Positions 44,451-56,830 of a stretch of DNA of 64,000 bases are shown piece after piece (position 1 is the stretch's first letter; each line of letters starts with the position of its first letter). The DNA lies in the NCBI GenBank assembly GCA_011317545.1, contig WUJK01000005.1:2728001-2792000 (forward strand). Direction: 5' to 3'. The DNA is from Coniella vitis (lineage: Eukaryota > Ascomycota > Sordariomycetes > Diaporthales > Schizoparmaceae). The notes under the pieces are model-generated. The model saw nothing but the letters and a program-made list of their open reading frames with translations, ran no database searches and had not been told where the DNA came from. Both the position numbers and the translations under genes were made by a program.

Positions 44451-46304
44451 ATGCATTTGCTCTCCTGCGCCGCTGCTCTAATGCTGCTCGGCGACCATGG
44501 ACTCGCCCAGATCGACAGATTTGGCCTCATGGAGGACCCGGCGCCGCAGTTTTGGCAGTCTGGCAACGCTCAGCCACCATTCTTGGCCAAACGCGACGGC
44601 GACTGCGGTACTGGCAAACACCCTTGTACGTATACTTATGAAAATTGCGATGGCCGCGGTCAGTCGCAGCCTCTTGAACGAAATTCGCAGCTTTAGACGT
44701 ACCTTGAACATCACTGACACGGTCGCTCACCTCGCCATGCGCTCCATGTAGGTAGCGATATCAACTCAACCATGTGTTGTCCCAATGACCAGTACTGTAT
44801 TGTCAGCGAAGACTTCACCGCACAATGCTGCGACCTTGATTCAACATGTGGCAACCCGTGCTCGGCAAGCATGTACCTGACCTCCAAACTCACGACCATT
44901 ACCGTCCTTGAATCATCGACGGTATCAGCGTCCGTCTCTACAGAGTCCTTGTGCGCGACTCGCAAGTGCACCTCGTCCTACTACGGTTGTCCATCCTCGC
45001 TCGGAGGTCAGTGCTGCGCCTTTGGTCTCAACTGCGGCATCAACACACAAGGCTCCGGCATTTGCGAAGGCACCTCCTCAGTCAGCTCCACCTCAAAGAC
45101 CATGAGTTCCCTTGTAACGCCCCTCGCATCTGGATGCTCTGTCCAAGGCCAGACGCACTGTACTACGGGTGGCGTGGGCGGCTGCTGCGGCGCAGGCTAC
45201 ACGTGCACGCTTGTTTCGTCCACACAACTCATGTGTGCCTCTGCCACTGCGAGTTCAACGTCACTGATAACACCGACCGGCTCGGGCATCACCGTCATAG
45301 AAAAGACACACGGGCTGTCAACCGGGGCCAAGGCGGGTATCGCCGTTGGGGTGATTGTTGCCGTCGCCGCTGTTCTCGGCGTGTTGACATGGTTTTGTAT
45401 TCGGCGCCGGCGCAAACTGAGACACCAAGGCGGCGGCAGTCAGCAGGCGCAGGAGCTAGCTAGTGTACCGCCGGCCGATCACCGCCAAAGCGGTATCACC
45501 TCGGACGGCGGGCTCAGGCCATATGCTGCAAGTAGCGGACCACACATGTCCGAGGTCGACGGGACCAGTAGCTACGGCTACCCGGCTTCGAGTTTCGGCG
45601 GAACAAGTTACGGTGGGGGTGGGGGTGGTGGTCCTGGCGGTGGCGCAGGATACTGGAGAGGCAATCGAGAGTATCAAGAGCAGGACGCCGAAGTGCCATA
45701 TAGCGAGATGGGCGGTGGAACACTGCCTCCTGGTCAGACTGTGGGTGCTGGTGCGGCGGCGACAGCAGCGGTTGGAGGTGGGGTTGCTGCTGCGATTAAT
45801 GAACACGACAATCGCGCCGCATCACCCGAGTATTATGGCCAAGGAGGAGACAGAGGATATGGTGCGGGTTATGGCAGCCACGGATATGGGTACGACGCGG
45901 TGCCGACGACCGAAGAACGAGCTGAACTTGGCGCACAGCACCATAGAAATGGGTCTGGCTTCAGTAGTGATGGTGCTGGTGTCGTGGGTGGTGGTCCAGA
46001 AAACAGTGCTGCTGCCGCTGCTATAGCGTCATCGTCAGCACCGCACCAGCAACAGCCGACTAGTCCGGTGGAGAGTATAGCGGGGAGATTTGAACTGGAC
46101 GCGGGGGCTGGCACTGGGACTGGAGCTGGCGCCGATGACGATCCTGACCGCCACGATGCTGGCCATGTGCCCGGACCCAACGCTAGCGCTGGTCATGGCG
46201 GCGGCTACCAGTGGCCCCAACCACTAACTACGCCGGCAAGTGAGTACAGTGAAATGGCATCGCCCAACTCGATAAATGAAGTTCATGATAGAGAGACTTG
46301 GTAA
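44451..46304 (+). CDS. Secretory single-pass membrane protein with cysteine-rich ectodomain
   Basis: Predicted type I surface protein; function unknown. Exons 44451-44625 and 44752-46304, with a 126-nt intron in phase 1, give 575 residues. Signal peptide at 1-20 (LLSCAAALMLLG core, cleavage near LAQ). A Lys-Arg at 47-48 could be cut by Kex2, leaving an ectodomain that begins DGDCGTGKHPC. Three cysteine modules follow, each with an adjacent Cys-Cys pair: about 52-95, 126-163 and 187-220, separated by Ser/Thr-rich linkers. One membrane helix lies at about 251-275 (GIAVGVIVAVAAVLGVLTWF), then stop-transfer RRRRK. The 300-residue cytoplasmic tail is Gly/Ala/Ser/Tyr-rich and disordered, with GYGAGYGSHGYGYD-type repeats. 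The layout resembles fungal wall-sensor proteins such as Wsc and Mid2, but the cysteine pattern is not a WSC domain. Confidence 0.78.
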
Positions 46305-46798
46305 GATTACTTTGATTTTGGGTGGCCGGTATATAGTAAAGCAACGAAAGATGTTGGTATGGTGTATATGAACGCAGATGGCAACAAGTCAAATCCGGAA
46401 TAAATATGTGTATCATAACGAACCAAAGAGTGCATAAGACACGTCGCATAGTGATATTGATCCAAGATACTCCTGTTGAAAATCTGATTTATTTTATTGG
46501 GATATCACTGCTCAAAAGAAAGACTTCCATACCATCCATCCACTTCATTGATCCATTGATCATCGATCAAATCGTACAACACATGGCCTCGTACCACCAT
46601 TACACATCAGCTTGATCCTTGATGACCTTGGGTATGTATATAGACTTGAATAAGCAAATAAACATAAAAAAACACATTCCAGACACGCCGCCACATTAGG
46701 ATGGTACCAAAGAATGAAAACAGTCAAGACAGGAACGAAGCTCGTCGCAATGCAAGAAGTAATCCCTGTATGATGAGACAAGAAAAAGCGCGTTTATG

Positions 46799-46843
<45 letters not shown>

Positions 46844-47144
46844 TGGATCTCCATAAACGCCCGCCCATGAAAAGATGACTTGATATACACAGCAAAATCA
46901 AGGATCCCGAATGTACAAACACCATGCTAAACCAGACCCAGACCTAACCTCGAGATGGAGATGACGTAGAGAGAAAACAGAATAGAAAGGGCTCAAGACA
47001 AGAGAGGAAGAAAAACAAGGAATATAAAGGCCAATTGTGTCCAAGATCCATACCCAATGGCAACCGACCCGACTAGGGGGTATGGTGTCGGGATACCATA
47101 GACTGGAATGACAAAGAAGAATAAACTTCTGACAACCTAGTAGA
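46305..47144. other. Convergent intergenic region with long A-tract
   Basis: Holds the 3' UTRs of the membrane protein and of cdc14. The main landmark is the 40-base A-tract. AATAAATATG near 46400 may act in polyadenylation of the membrane-protein mRNA. Confidence 0.5.
46799..46838. repeat. 40-nt poly(A) tract
   Basis: Uninterrupted run of 40 A in the convergent spacer, long enough to be unstable and prone to sequencing length errors. Confidence 0.85.
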
Positions 47145-48403
47145 TCACCGTCCAAAGGGGATATACTGCTGCAGATCCCTCACGAGATCATCGACATTGG
47201 CAAGATGCTCACCGAGCATCCTCTGCTTGCGCTCCGTCGACAATGTCGTCTTGTCGTCCTCGCCCGAAGAGCGCCGGCTGCGGTGGCCTCCGTTGCTTGT
47301 CGGACTGCGGTTTCCACCGTTGCCTGGGCTGCGACGACCACCGTACTCGCCCTTGTAGGAGGACGGTGCAGTCTCGGGCATGAGGTAAAAGTAGAGAAAC
47401 TCCATCGTCTTGAACTTCACATCGCGGGCGGTGGAGCGGGACTTGAAGATGGACGAGACGGTGAGCAGGCCGTCGAGTTCCTCAAAGACGCGGGTGTTGG
47501 CCGGGGTCTCGAGCAGGGCGACAACAAGGACGAGCAAGGTGGCGGATTGGATGGCGGGGCAGTTGATGGGTTCGAGTAGATCGAGGAGGAGCTAAAGATT
47601 GGCACAAAAAAAAAGGTTAGCAACATGGACTCAAAAAAAGAGAAGATGTGATGTCAGTCCCACAGAGATGAGATTGGAAGAGTATGGAGACTGGACCCAG
47701 GTGGGGTCCGCCTAATGTATGTATGCGTTTTCATTGTTGATGCAGGGCTCAACAACGGGGGGCGATGGGATGCTTTGCAGCCTGTAATGTGGAAAACGCA
47801 CGGGTCTGGGAGTGTTTTGGGTCATGTAGCAAGGTGGATATGATGGGTTTCTGGAAAGCGCAGCCGCAGCCACAGCCACAGCCAAGCAAAGCAAAGCAAA
47901 GCAAAGCAAAGCAAAGCAAAGCAAAGCAAAGCAAAGCAAAACGCAGACAGAGGAACCACAAGACGTACATTCATGTTCTGGACCCTGGAAAAGAGCACCC
48001 TGCTCGGCGGGTGCAGCAGCAGGACGCCCTGCAGCGAGTCGAGGGCGCTCACAATCAACAAGTCGAGAGAGCCGTCGTCGCTCTTTGCGTAAAGCTTGTC
48101 GAGCGTCTGGACGAGGCGCGTGGCAATGTTCCACTCGAAGCCATCCTGCAGCTTGAAGAATTCGCGAAAGGCCGCATCGCCGCCGAGGTCCGACAGCGAG
48201 TATCGTGACTTTTTGGCAGGGGTGGCTGCTGTGGGCGACAGGCGGGCGTTGTGTTGTTTGTTGTTGTTGCGGGCGGCGGCCGACTCGTGGGCCAAGAGAC
48301 AGACCTGGGCGAGCAGGCCGTCGATTTGCCGCAGACCCTTCTTGATTTTTTGGCCGTCGAAGGAGGCGAGGTGGTCGAAGGAGACAGAGAGAAGGTGCTC
48401 CAT
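47145..48403 (-). CDS. cdc14: Septation initiation network component Cdc14 (not the phosphatase)
   Basis: Binding partner of the Sid1-type kinase in the septation initiation network, acting at the spindle pole body to trigger septum formation. Exons 48403-47969 and 47591-47145 join in phase 0 to 293 residues. The start reads MEHLLSVSFDHL, close to the family N-terminus, followed by KIKKGLRQIDGLLAQVCL, FREFFKLQDGFEWNIATRLVQ, LLIVSALDSLQGVLLLHPPS, and after the intron LLLDLLEPINCPAIQSATLL, LDGLLTVSSIFKSRSTARDV and FLYFYLMPETAP. Two basic/Ser/Gly-rich low-complexity patches (about 49-66 and 220-255) are lineage-specific. The 377-nt intron contains eleven GCAAA repeats. The name is that of the S. 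pombe SIN protein and has no relation to Cdc14 phosphatases. Confidence 0.92.
47886..47940. repeat. (GCAAA)11 pentanucleotide repeat in the cdc14 intron
   Basis: Eleven perfect GCAAA units, reading TTTGC on the coding strand. They lie 29 bp downstream of the intron's splice donor. Confidence 0.9.
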
Positions 48404-51400
48404 AATTTTCTCGGCAGTAAGCGGTCTGCTTGGGCCACTGGTAACGGGTTTGGTTGGCTGCTATGATAGCGGAGGGCAGCAGCGGTGATTAGGGTTGCTG
48501 CTGCTGGGTGCTGGGTGCTGGGGCCGGGGTCCCAAGCTATGGGTCTCTGTAAAGGCCTGGGCCTGGTTGCTCGCGCGAGGAAGGCAAGGTGCGCCAGAAG
48601 AGGAGAAGGCGGCGGACGAGAAGGATGGGAAGAGAGGGCAAATAAAGCTGGGTTGCAAGCCCAAGATGCCAGAAATTATGTTGGGCAAAAGCGCAGTGAG
48701 AGACAGATATGCCGCGCCTGCTGTTGTCTTTGCGGGTTGCCGTTTGCAACGGGGTACCGTTCGTCGCTAAGATTTGGGAACGAGAGTCGGCGGGCCAAGA
48801 TTTTCCCAGATATGGGAGCGAGAATGGATCTTGGTGCCCAAGAGACAACGAGATACTTAATAGGGTGTGTTTGCTGGCGGAAAAGGGACCACTGACGTCG
48901 GAGCAGGTCAGGTGGACAAGGCAACACACAGGGCACAAGGGAAAAAGGAAGAAAAAAATGATGAAAAAGAAGCCACAGCAGGCAGTGGCCAAGAAGGAGA
49001 GAGAAAGATGCAAAGTGAGGCTGCGGTGCGCTCTTGTGGACAAATGATGACGGACTGGTCTAAGTTTAACAATGCATCATGGCGTCGTTGTGGAGCCCAG
49101 CTCTTGGGATCTGGACCCTGGTGTGCCAATGTTTTGTGCCAGTTCCTGGCTCTCAGCTCACCTCTTTTATAGTGGGTGCTTGCTGCTGCTGCTGGTGGTG
49201 GTGGTGGTGGTTAATGCTGCTGCTGCTGGGTGCTGCTGGTTGATGCTGGTTGCTGCTGGTTGCTGCCGCCTGCTGCTACTATACTAAGGTCAGCGGGCCT
49301 GGCTGTTGGTGATGCAGCTTGCTTGGAAAGCCGTCGCTTATCGAAGTGATCCTTCAAGGCACTGGCACTGAGTACATAGTATCCCGACTGCAAGGCTCCC
49401 CCCTGGCTGCCAGGGCTTGCCAGGCTTGCCAGGGCAGCTCTCGGGCTCCAGCACATGGATGTCCCTGCATGTCACTGTGTGAGAGAAGCCTCACCTTCCT
49501 CTAGTGCAGTTTTTATCCGTGCGTATTCTTGGTGTATAGCTGGGGCCATCCCTACTTCAGCTCTTCTACTGGCCGTATACCAGCCCTCAGGCCCTGTCTG
49601 TGTCTTTCCAAGGTTGTCCTTTGGCACTATACTATAACACCTAGGATGCTATCGTAGTAGCTCCCCTCTTCTTGCTCGGCCGGATACATGCTTCTTTATC
49701 AAACCACTCCGGCCTCGCGCAGCAACCAATGGAATGGGCGGGAAGCAATCACGCAGTCTCGCACAAGACTCAGCTGAACAACAAAAACAGTCACAAGCAA
49801 AAGCAAAAGGAGGGTCCCATGAGGGCAAGTGGGTTAAAACCATGCACCTGGCCACCAACAGCTATTTCTACAGAGATACTATATCATAATTCCAGGCTGG
49901 AATAGGCAACGAACCCCACCAGGGCGGCACTGCAACTGCGGTCGCTTGCATCCTGCACTCTGCACTTTGCACATGTCAAGCTTCCAAAGAGGTCAGAGCT
50001 GGGTGACTTCAAGTGTCCCAGGCTTCCTATCACAGCCCGCGCTTCGGCATACATGGGCCACGTTTCATTGGCTGTCTTGGCCACGACTTGGCTCGAACAA
50101 GGCTGGGTGGGTGACTGGAATATCTGGAGTGGCTGGGGCTGCTCGGCAAGTCAAGTAGCTGTATGGTGCATATCCACGGATGAGTATGCAGCCGGTAAAA
50201 CACATGATGTGCATCATTGGACCTCTTCGTGGCCGTGGGGTTGTTTATCCTCCCTTCTCCTATGCCGTGCATCAGGGAAGCCCCAAGACCCCATCTTGCC
50301 CATCCACTCAGTCAGCCTTACTGGAGGATGCACTTGGACGCACTTGGATCTGTGGTCTGTTGGTTGAGTCCATCACATATCCCAGGGCGCGTCTGCAGGC
50401 TGCATCCAGAGCAAGCACAGTTGGTGGGATCGGCATGCGACCAATGGGATGCTAGCACACCAAGCCAAATAGACGCGCCCTGGCGCGTTGGTTTGCCTCT
50501 CTGCCTTTGCTTCTTTTGGCTGACTAGCCATTCGTTCTATATTTATGTATACAAAGTACTCTGTCAGTGTGTGGGTGGGTAATTATGTCCATAGTAGGTG
50601 TGAGTTTTCAGCTGATGCTTGTTTTCTATGGGGCAGCTTTGCTTGACCATGGTTGAAGCGCCATCAAGTGGTCTCTTTTACGCTCTACTATGGACTACTT
50701 GAGTCTCTGCAGTAGATAAACCAGCATTCCTTCCCTTTTGAGGAGTTACAGCCGGGCCTTGGGCCAAAAAAGAAACGATCCGCTGCGGCCGCGCGCGGCC
50801 AGCGATTACTGTGCCAAACCGCATGTGCCATGCGCGCAGCCGGGCTCAGCCCAGAACTCAGCCCGCAGCCCTGTGCTATTCGTACGGTAGCATCGTGTCG
50901 GTAGATCCGGGAAGAAAAACCACTCTACTTGCAGATACATAGTATCTTGTCTTCAGCTCCATTTGGGACTTTGGAACAGGTGACATGGAATTACCTGTTC
51001 TCACCGATTCTTTTGTGGGGTGTTTGATGAGTCTGTTTGATTGATCTATCCCGTCCCCGTGAGTCGAGCATCGAACCTGGAATAGCAATTGAAAGCTAGA
51101 ATAATATATTTATATATATACATATATAAAAGGCAGAACAAGAATTCATGCCAAATACCAACATACACCACCTTCTTGTGAGGTTTTGTGGCTTTCAGCG
51201 AAAAGAGGAGAGAAGAAACACAAACCAAATGCCTAGTCCTATTTAAAGTATCAAACGGACCCTAAACAAATCGCGATCCTTCAGCGCCGTAAGACGTGAG
51301 CGCGCAGGTCAATCCCCCCCCTCTTCCTGTCGATCCTCATTCACCTCGTCTGGTAAATTTCCTTTCTTGCTTGTTTCGTCCAAGAAATCCTTTGGAGAGA

Positions 51401-53881
51401 GAGAGAGAGAGAGAGACAGAGAGAGATCTTGATCTGATCTGTGGGAACGGTGGGCAACCTATGTACTATGTATATCAAGTACTTGAGGCCATGTACTCTT
51501 CTGGTGTTCCATAAAAAAAATGCGAGTGTGTGTGGATATTTCTCGCATCCTTCGGGACTTCGGGAGTGATTATTTTTACTATGTATACGCGCTTTTGGAT
51601 ACACAAGGGGAGGCTTGGATTTCTGAGCAAACAGATGCATCATATCATCTTGATGTTGTTTGGGCCCTTTTCCCCCCCTCTCTCTCTTGCTCTATTGTTG
51701 GAAAGAATCCAGGACGAACTTCGGGTGTGACATCGGCAAACCGGATTGGTTTTGTTGGAACCGCATATGATACTACATAGTAAAAACCATAGTATGTAAA
51801 TCCTTGAGTTTACCTAACGTGCATTGTACTATAGTAGTCATGAAAATACGGAATACTACGGAGAGAGAGAGAAAAAGCAAAGAAAACAACCTGGATCCCC
51901 CACTGTGTTGACCAACTTACTTTTGGACTGACTGAGGAAGGTTCTTAAAGGATTCTGATGTGTATTTTTCTTTCTTTCTTTTTCCTCTGGAAAAGAGAAA
52001 AAAGAAAAGGAAAAAAATACACAGATAGGGCAGAAAGAAGGGATGGCTTGATATGGAACGCGCAAGCGTGCGAATGCCATGTAACCATGAAACAGAATCT
52101 CTCCCGCGTTTGAATTTCTGCACACGTGAGATAGCATCCAGTGGTAATAGCAATGCAATAGCCAGCAGGCCCTTTTGAAACTGCCCAGTCTCCATATGAA
52201 TACATCAAAAGGGATGGTGCAATTTGCATATACTACATGATAGTAGATAGCCGAAAGTTTCACGGGCTACAAAGTACTACTATGACAGACCCACGGGGTA
52301 TTTTTGGATGATAGTTCCGGTACTATTTTTCCGGGTTGTCATGGTTTTGGAAGCACAGCAAGTACCACTGTCGGCTTCCGAGGCAGTTACGGGTGAATAT
52401 ACTGAGCGTTAAGGCCCGAAACAGCAGCTTGGAATTCCGCGAGACCATGGATATGTGGGTAGTACTACCATAGTATCATAGTAGCGTTGTTCTCACAATA
52501 GGTCCGGTATTGCAGTGCACTACAGTATGTGTATGCAGCCCTGTCATCAAACAGGTGAGCCTCCATCATCGAGATCGGGACCTTGGCACAAGGCCGCGTT
52601 CTATTACAGAGGAGTGGCATCCCGATGATGTCGTTTTGGCGGTTTTTGTTACGGCCCTATTGTGCCGGGTGTCCTGGCCTGTCTGGTTGGCCCGGCGGGG
52701 TCCTGTTAGCGCACGGCTGCTGGCGTCATTCCAGAGTAAGTACTGAACCTATACATAGTACTTTTGCACTCAAGGCGGCCGCACTAGGGTACTATGTACT
52801 CATGGGAACATCTGCCTTGGCAAGTACGGGAAAGGAAGTACATAGGTACGGTGCAAGTGAGTCGTGCATCTCCCCAGTGCATACGTAGGGTATGGATCCT
52901 ATCTGGATCTTTCGACTTGGTTCAAGGCAATGCTGGAATTATCACGAATATGTGACTGGTTTCCAGAACACATTTCACGGCTTGTTCTCCAGATGGGCCT
53001 TCTGTCTTTTCCAGCTGCACAGATCAACAGCATCTTCTCAAAAGGGCACGTGTGTTTCAAGGAGGTGGATAAGGAGAATGACGGGCTACGTGCTCGGATA
53101 CCAAAGCGCAAGTCAGGAATGGAGTTGAAATTGGGAATAACCTCCTTAATTTTCCACAGCATACCCTTACAGCTAAGAAAAAATGGCATCAGGGTTGGAT
53201 ATGCATATCTTTTGAGGGTGTATCTATGGTACAGACTCCTGTTGCTGTGCATGCCTGAATGCTTACATAGCAGTGTAGCCGACTCCCCTAGAACCGAGCA
53301 GTTGACCCCGCTACAGAACCCCCCTTGTCGGCGCCTTGCGGGGTTAACCTATTCTGCCCATGTATCCCCCGAGCTCCAGCTCCCAGCTCCAGCCCTAGCT
53401 CCAGTCCAGCCTGCAAAGCTTACGCCCCAGCGTTGCCATGCATGTGAAATTGGGAAATCGGCGCCAAAACACCAACGCCTTGGGGTCCGGACAAACAAAC
53501 GATGCCGACCGCTTGGATATTCTAGGCCGGGGCAGGAGGCTATACCACACGATCCAATACTGACTGCCATCCCAACAACCATTCAAATCACGCAAGGGAA
53601 GAGTATGTGGCCCGCCCGTCTGTCTAATCCGTCCGTCCGCCTTGGATGCTGATCTCGCCTTTCTCCTCCGTCTCCTCGTGCTATTGCTGCTCTTCCTATA
53701 CTATGTAGCAGCTGCAGAATATCTTTGGAGGGTCGGCCGTTTAGAGAGGGCGGGGGCTTGCTGGGCCCGTTCCACTCCTCTCAGGAGAAGGCCGAGCTGA
53801 GACCACATATCCTACTTAATCAGAAGAATTGCTAACACTTGTTGTCTTCCTTGCAGCCCTGTCCGGACTTCCGAGCCCACC
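48404..53881. other. Large intergenic region, no gene supported
   Basis: 5.5 kb, the largest gene-free interval in the window. It has triplet tracts near 49180-49275 (GCT/GGT), a GA-run at about 51395-51425, and exact or partial palindromic motifs near 49371, 50937, 51471, 52752 and 52789. A 262-codon frame at 52864-53652 lacks an ATG and any domain. A pyrimidine-rich stretch ending in TTGCAG just before 53860 could be a 5' UTR intron acceptor of the GGPP synthase gene. Confidence 0.5.
52789..52799. repeat. Palindromic GTAC-TAT-GTAC motif
   Basis: Exact copy 1.1 kb upstream of the GGPP synthase start. A near-copy (ATACATAGTACT) lies 37 bp before it. Confidence 0.7.
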
Positions 53882-55450
53882 ATGTCTTCTGTCCCTCCTC
53901 CCCTCTCGCCTCCTCCTCCTGCTGTTGCTTCCACCAGCCAGTCCTCGACGCCCGGCCCATTCCTCTCCTCTCCACACTCGATCCCTCCGCGAACATCCTC
54001 GACTGGCGCCGCCGCATCGGCCTCCTCCCCTTCAGCCCGCGCCTCTATCCTCCGTCCCGTCGCAGAAGCCGACTGGATGTCCCAAACCACCCACCCGCGC
54101 TCCCCGCCCAGCGCGCACACCCACCACCGCAACAAGGCTTCGTCCACTCCCTCCTCCATGCCGGCTCTTCCCTCCGCCAACATCCTCCTCAACATGGCCG
54201 CCTCGGGCCATGCCTTGGGCCACGCTTCAACCACCACCCCGCCTCCACCCGAACGGCCCGACCCATCGCGCTTCGCCCACTCCAGCTTTGGCTTCATCGA
54301 CGGCGCACCGCGCTCCTTCTCCACCTCCAAGGATCGCGTCATCATGGGTCCCTTTGACTACCTCAACTCGCAGCGCGGCAAGGATTTCCGCTCCCAGCTC
54401 ATCGCCGCCTTCAACACATGGCTCGCTGTGCCGTCCGCATCGCTCGAAATCATCACCCGCGTTGTCGGCATGCTCCATACCGCGTCGCTGCTCATCGACG
54501 ACGTCGAGGATAATTCCTTGCTTCGCCGCGGTCTCCCCGTGGCACACGCCCTGTTTGGTGTCCCGCAGACGATCAACAGCGCAAACTATGTGTACTTTTA
54601 TGCGCTCGAGGAGCTGCAGAAGTTGAACAACCCAAGAGTTATCTCCGTCTATGCCGAGGAGCTGTTGAACCTGCACCGCGGACAGGGGCTGGATCTGTTC
54701 TGGCGAGATACGCTCACGTGTCCCACGGAAGACGAGTATCTTGAAATGGTCGGCAACAAAACCGGTGGCTTGTTCCGGCTGGGTATCAAGCTTATGCAGG
54801 CTGAATCCTCGCGGCGCATCAAAAGACAGCCACCGTCACCACCAGCATCGTCATCGGATACATATCAAGCCGAAGGAAATGATGAAAGCAACGAAAGCAG
54901 CAGCACCAACCGGATTTTTGACGACACCGACTATGACTACTCCCAAGTCCCCGACTGCGTGCCCCTCGTCAACCTCATCGGCCTCATTTTCCAAATCCGC
55001 GACGACTACCAAAACCTCCAAAGCACAGAATACAGTGAAAACAAGGGTCTCGCAGAGGACTTGACCGAGGGCAAATTCAGTTTCCCCATCATTCACTCGA
55101 TTCGCTCCGACCCTGGAAACCTGCAGCTCATCAACATCCTCAAGCAGCGGACGACCGAGGATGAGGTGAAGCGGTATGCCGTCAAGTACATGGAGGGGAC
55201 TGGCAGCTTTGAGTATACCCTGAACGTGCTGGAGGTGTTGATTGCAAGGGCGAGAAAGGTTGCCCAGGAGATTGATCGCAAGCAGAGGCCAACGCCGAAT
55301 AAGAACAACGAGGCGGCGGCAGAAGACGGACAACAAGGAGGAGAAGCCGAACAAGGAGAAAGGGAAATCGTGAACAAGGGAATTGAGATGATCTTGGACA
55401 GGATGGTGATTGGCGGGAAGAACGAGATGCATTTCCCGGCAAAGTCATAG
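53882..55450 (+). CDS. ggs1: Geranylgeranyl diphosphate synthase
   Basis: Trans-prenyltransferase that condenses farnesyl-PP with isopentenyl-PP to the C20 diphosphate used for protein prenylation, carotenoids and diterpenes. Single exon, 522 residues. The first Asp-rich motif DDVED is at 206-210 (after HTASLLI) and the second, in FQIRDDYQN, at 374-375. VNKTGGLFRL-type and ENKGLAEDLTEGKFSFP blocks follow in family order. Residues 1 to about 150 are Ser/Pro/His-rich and disordered, an extension absent from yeast Bts1. The lid between the Asp motifs has a Ser/Asp/Glu-rich insertion (about 313-350). The ATG context CCACCATGT supports this start. The lack of any terpene cyclase or P450 nearby suggests the housekeeping copy, which would serve the geranylgeranylated Ras2 among others. 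Confidence 0.94.
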   Translation: MSSVPPPLSPPPPAVASTSQSSTPGPFLSSPHSIPPRTSSTGAAASASSPSARASILRPVAEADWMSQTTHPRSPPSAHTHHRNKASSTPSSMPALPSANILLNMAASGHALGHASTTTPPPPERPDPSRFAHSSFGFIDGAPRSFSTSKDRVIMGPFDYLNSQRGKDFRSQLIAAFNTWLAVPSASLEIITRVVGMLHTASLLIDDVEDNSLLRRGLPVAHALFGVPQTINSANYVYFYALEELQKLNNPRVISVYAEELLNLHRGQGLDLFWRDTLTCPTEDEYLEMVGNKTGGLFRLGIKLMQAESSRRIKRQPPSPPASSSDTYQAEGNDESNESSSTNRIFDDTDYDYSQVPDCVPLVNLIGLIFQIRDDYQNLQSTEYSENKGLAEDLTEGKFSFPIIHSIRSDPGNLQLINILKQRTTEDEVKRYAVKYMEGTGSFEYTLNVLEVLIARARKVAQEIDRKQRPTPNKNNEAAAEDGQQGGEAEQGEREIVNKGIEMILDRMVIGGKNEMHFPAKS

Positions 55451-56787
55451 CGAAAGCAAAAGAACAAGGGTTGATCTTGTTTCTTTTTTTGGTTGTGGCT
55501 ATTTTTATCTCTTGTAATCATTTTGGTGTTTTCTCTTTCAGCCTTGCCTCTTTTTTTTCCTTTTGGAGGACTGGGTAGGTTGGACGGATGGGACGAACTG
55601 GGTCTACTATAGTCTTGTTACACGATCATACGTCTCGGACGTATTTGGCCTGGAGGATATCGCACCTACCTGTGTGGGCAGATGGCTTCAAGGACGACAG
55701 GCATGAATAGTCGCATGGCTTTTCCTCTTTTACGGTCTGTCTTTTGGGTCATGCACGAAGTTACGAATTCGAATGAATGCATATATATCACATGACGGTT
55801 ACTGTCTAGCAAAACAAAACAATACTATTTGGTACATTACCACGGAATAGCCGACATGTTTTCTGGATCTTGAGATTTCGTTGTTCATGGGGGGAAAGAA
55901 GCTGTATTTTGGATTACGTGCAATATATAAATAAATATATGCTTTATACTCGAATAAGGGCACGGAACGTAGTAGATCTTTGTGTAGAATTACTTGTACC
56001 ATCATCCATGTCCTCTTGCCTTATTCTGCTTGTGACTTGATTCAAAATTTGCCGTCGTCAAACAAGTTTAATGGCAACATTTTTGGCAGACAAGTAGTAA
56101 TTTAGGCAATGGTATAACTGCCACAAAGAAAAAATAAGAATAAGAGAAGAAGAAGAAGAAGAGAAAAAAAAAAAAAGGAGGCCGGGGGGGGGGGGAGGCT
56201 GTGATTTTTGTCGTTTCCAAGACATTTAACACTTGAAGAAGGGTGCAAGAATATATCGCAACGCCTTTCGAATAAACATGCAAGTAATTTGCAATATACT
56301 TATACCATGATGAATAATGAATGGTATCCGGAACCTTTTCGAGACAAATAGTTTTGAATCCATCCTCATCTGTGTTGATGTTATATCTCCTTGTTCCAAC
56401 TCCACATTGTGTGCTAACTAATGAATGGTCTACTGTGTATCGTGTATTGCGCGCTGCAGCGCCCTCTTTCCCAACACTCCAATATCAAGATCAAGGCGAC
56501 AGTGGTATTCATTCAAGAGAAGACAAGCAATATGAAACCGTCTGGATACCTATATTTTAATGGGGAAAAAAAGAAGAAAAAAAAAAAAAGTTTCCCTTTC
56601 CTTTCCTCCCCTCCATGTCTGATGTTCGGATTCTGGGAGTAAGGCAAGTCGATCGTCTCCGACCTCCCTTCGAAAAGAATGGCATTAAAGAAGAAACAAC
56701 CGAGTTCGTATAGACACCATATATAATATGGATAAATTATGTTGCTTTAAAGATAACCTGTTCGTCCTGGCAAAGTGGACTGTGTAA

Positions 56788-56790
<3 letters not shown>

Positions 56791-56829
<39 letters not shown>
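56791..56829. repeat. (AT)n microsatellite
   Basis: Uninterrupted AT dinucleotide run of 39 bp. Confidence 0.85.

Positions 56830-56830
<1 letters not shown>

Noticed and set aside
47749..48134. Cys/Phe/Leu-rich frames across the GCAAA array
   Set aside because: Artefact of the pentanucleotide repeat read in three frames (FALLC-type runs); the cdc14 family alignment places an intron here.
52864..53652. 262-codon plus-strand frame
   Set aside because: Opens with GTG rather than ATG, contains no recognisable motif and spans Pro/Ala low-complexity sequence; judged a chance frame.
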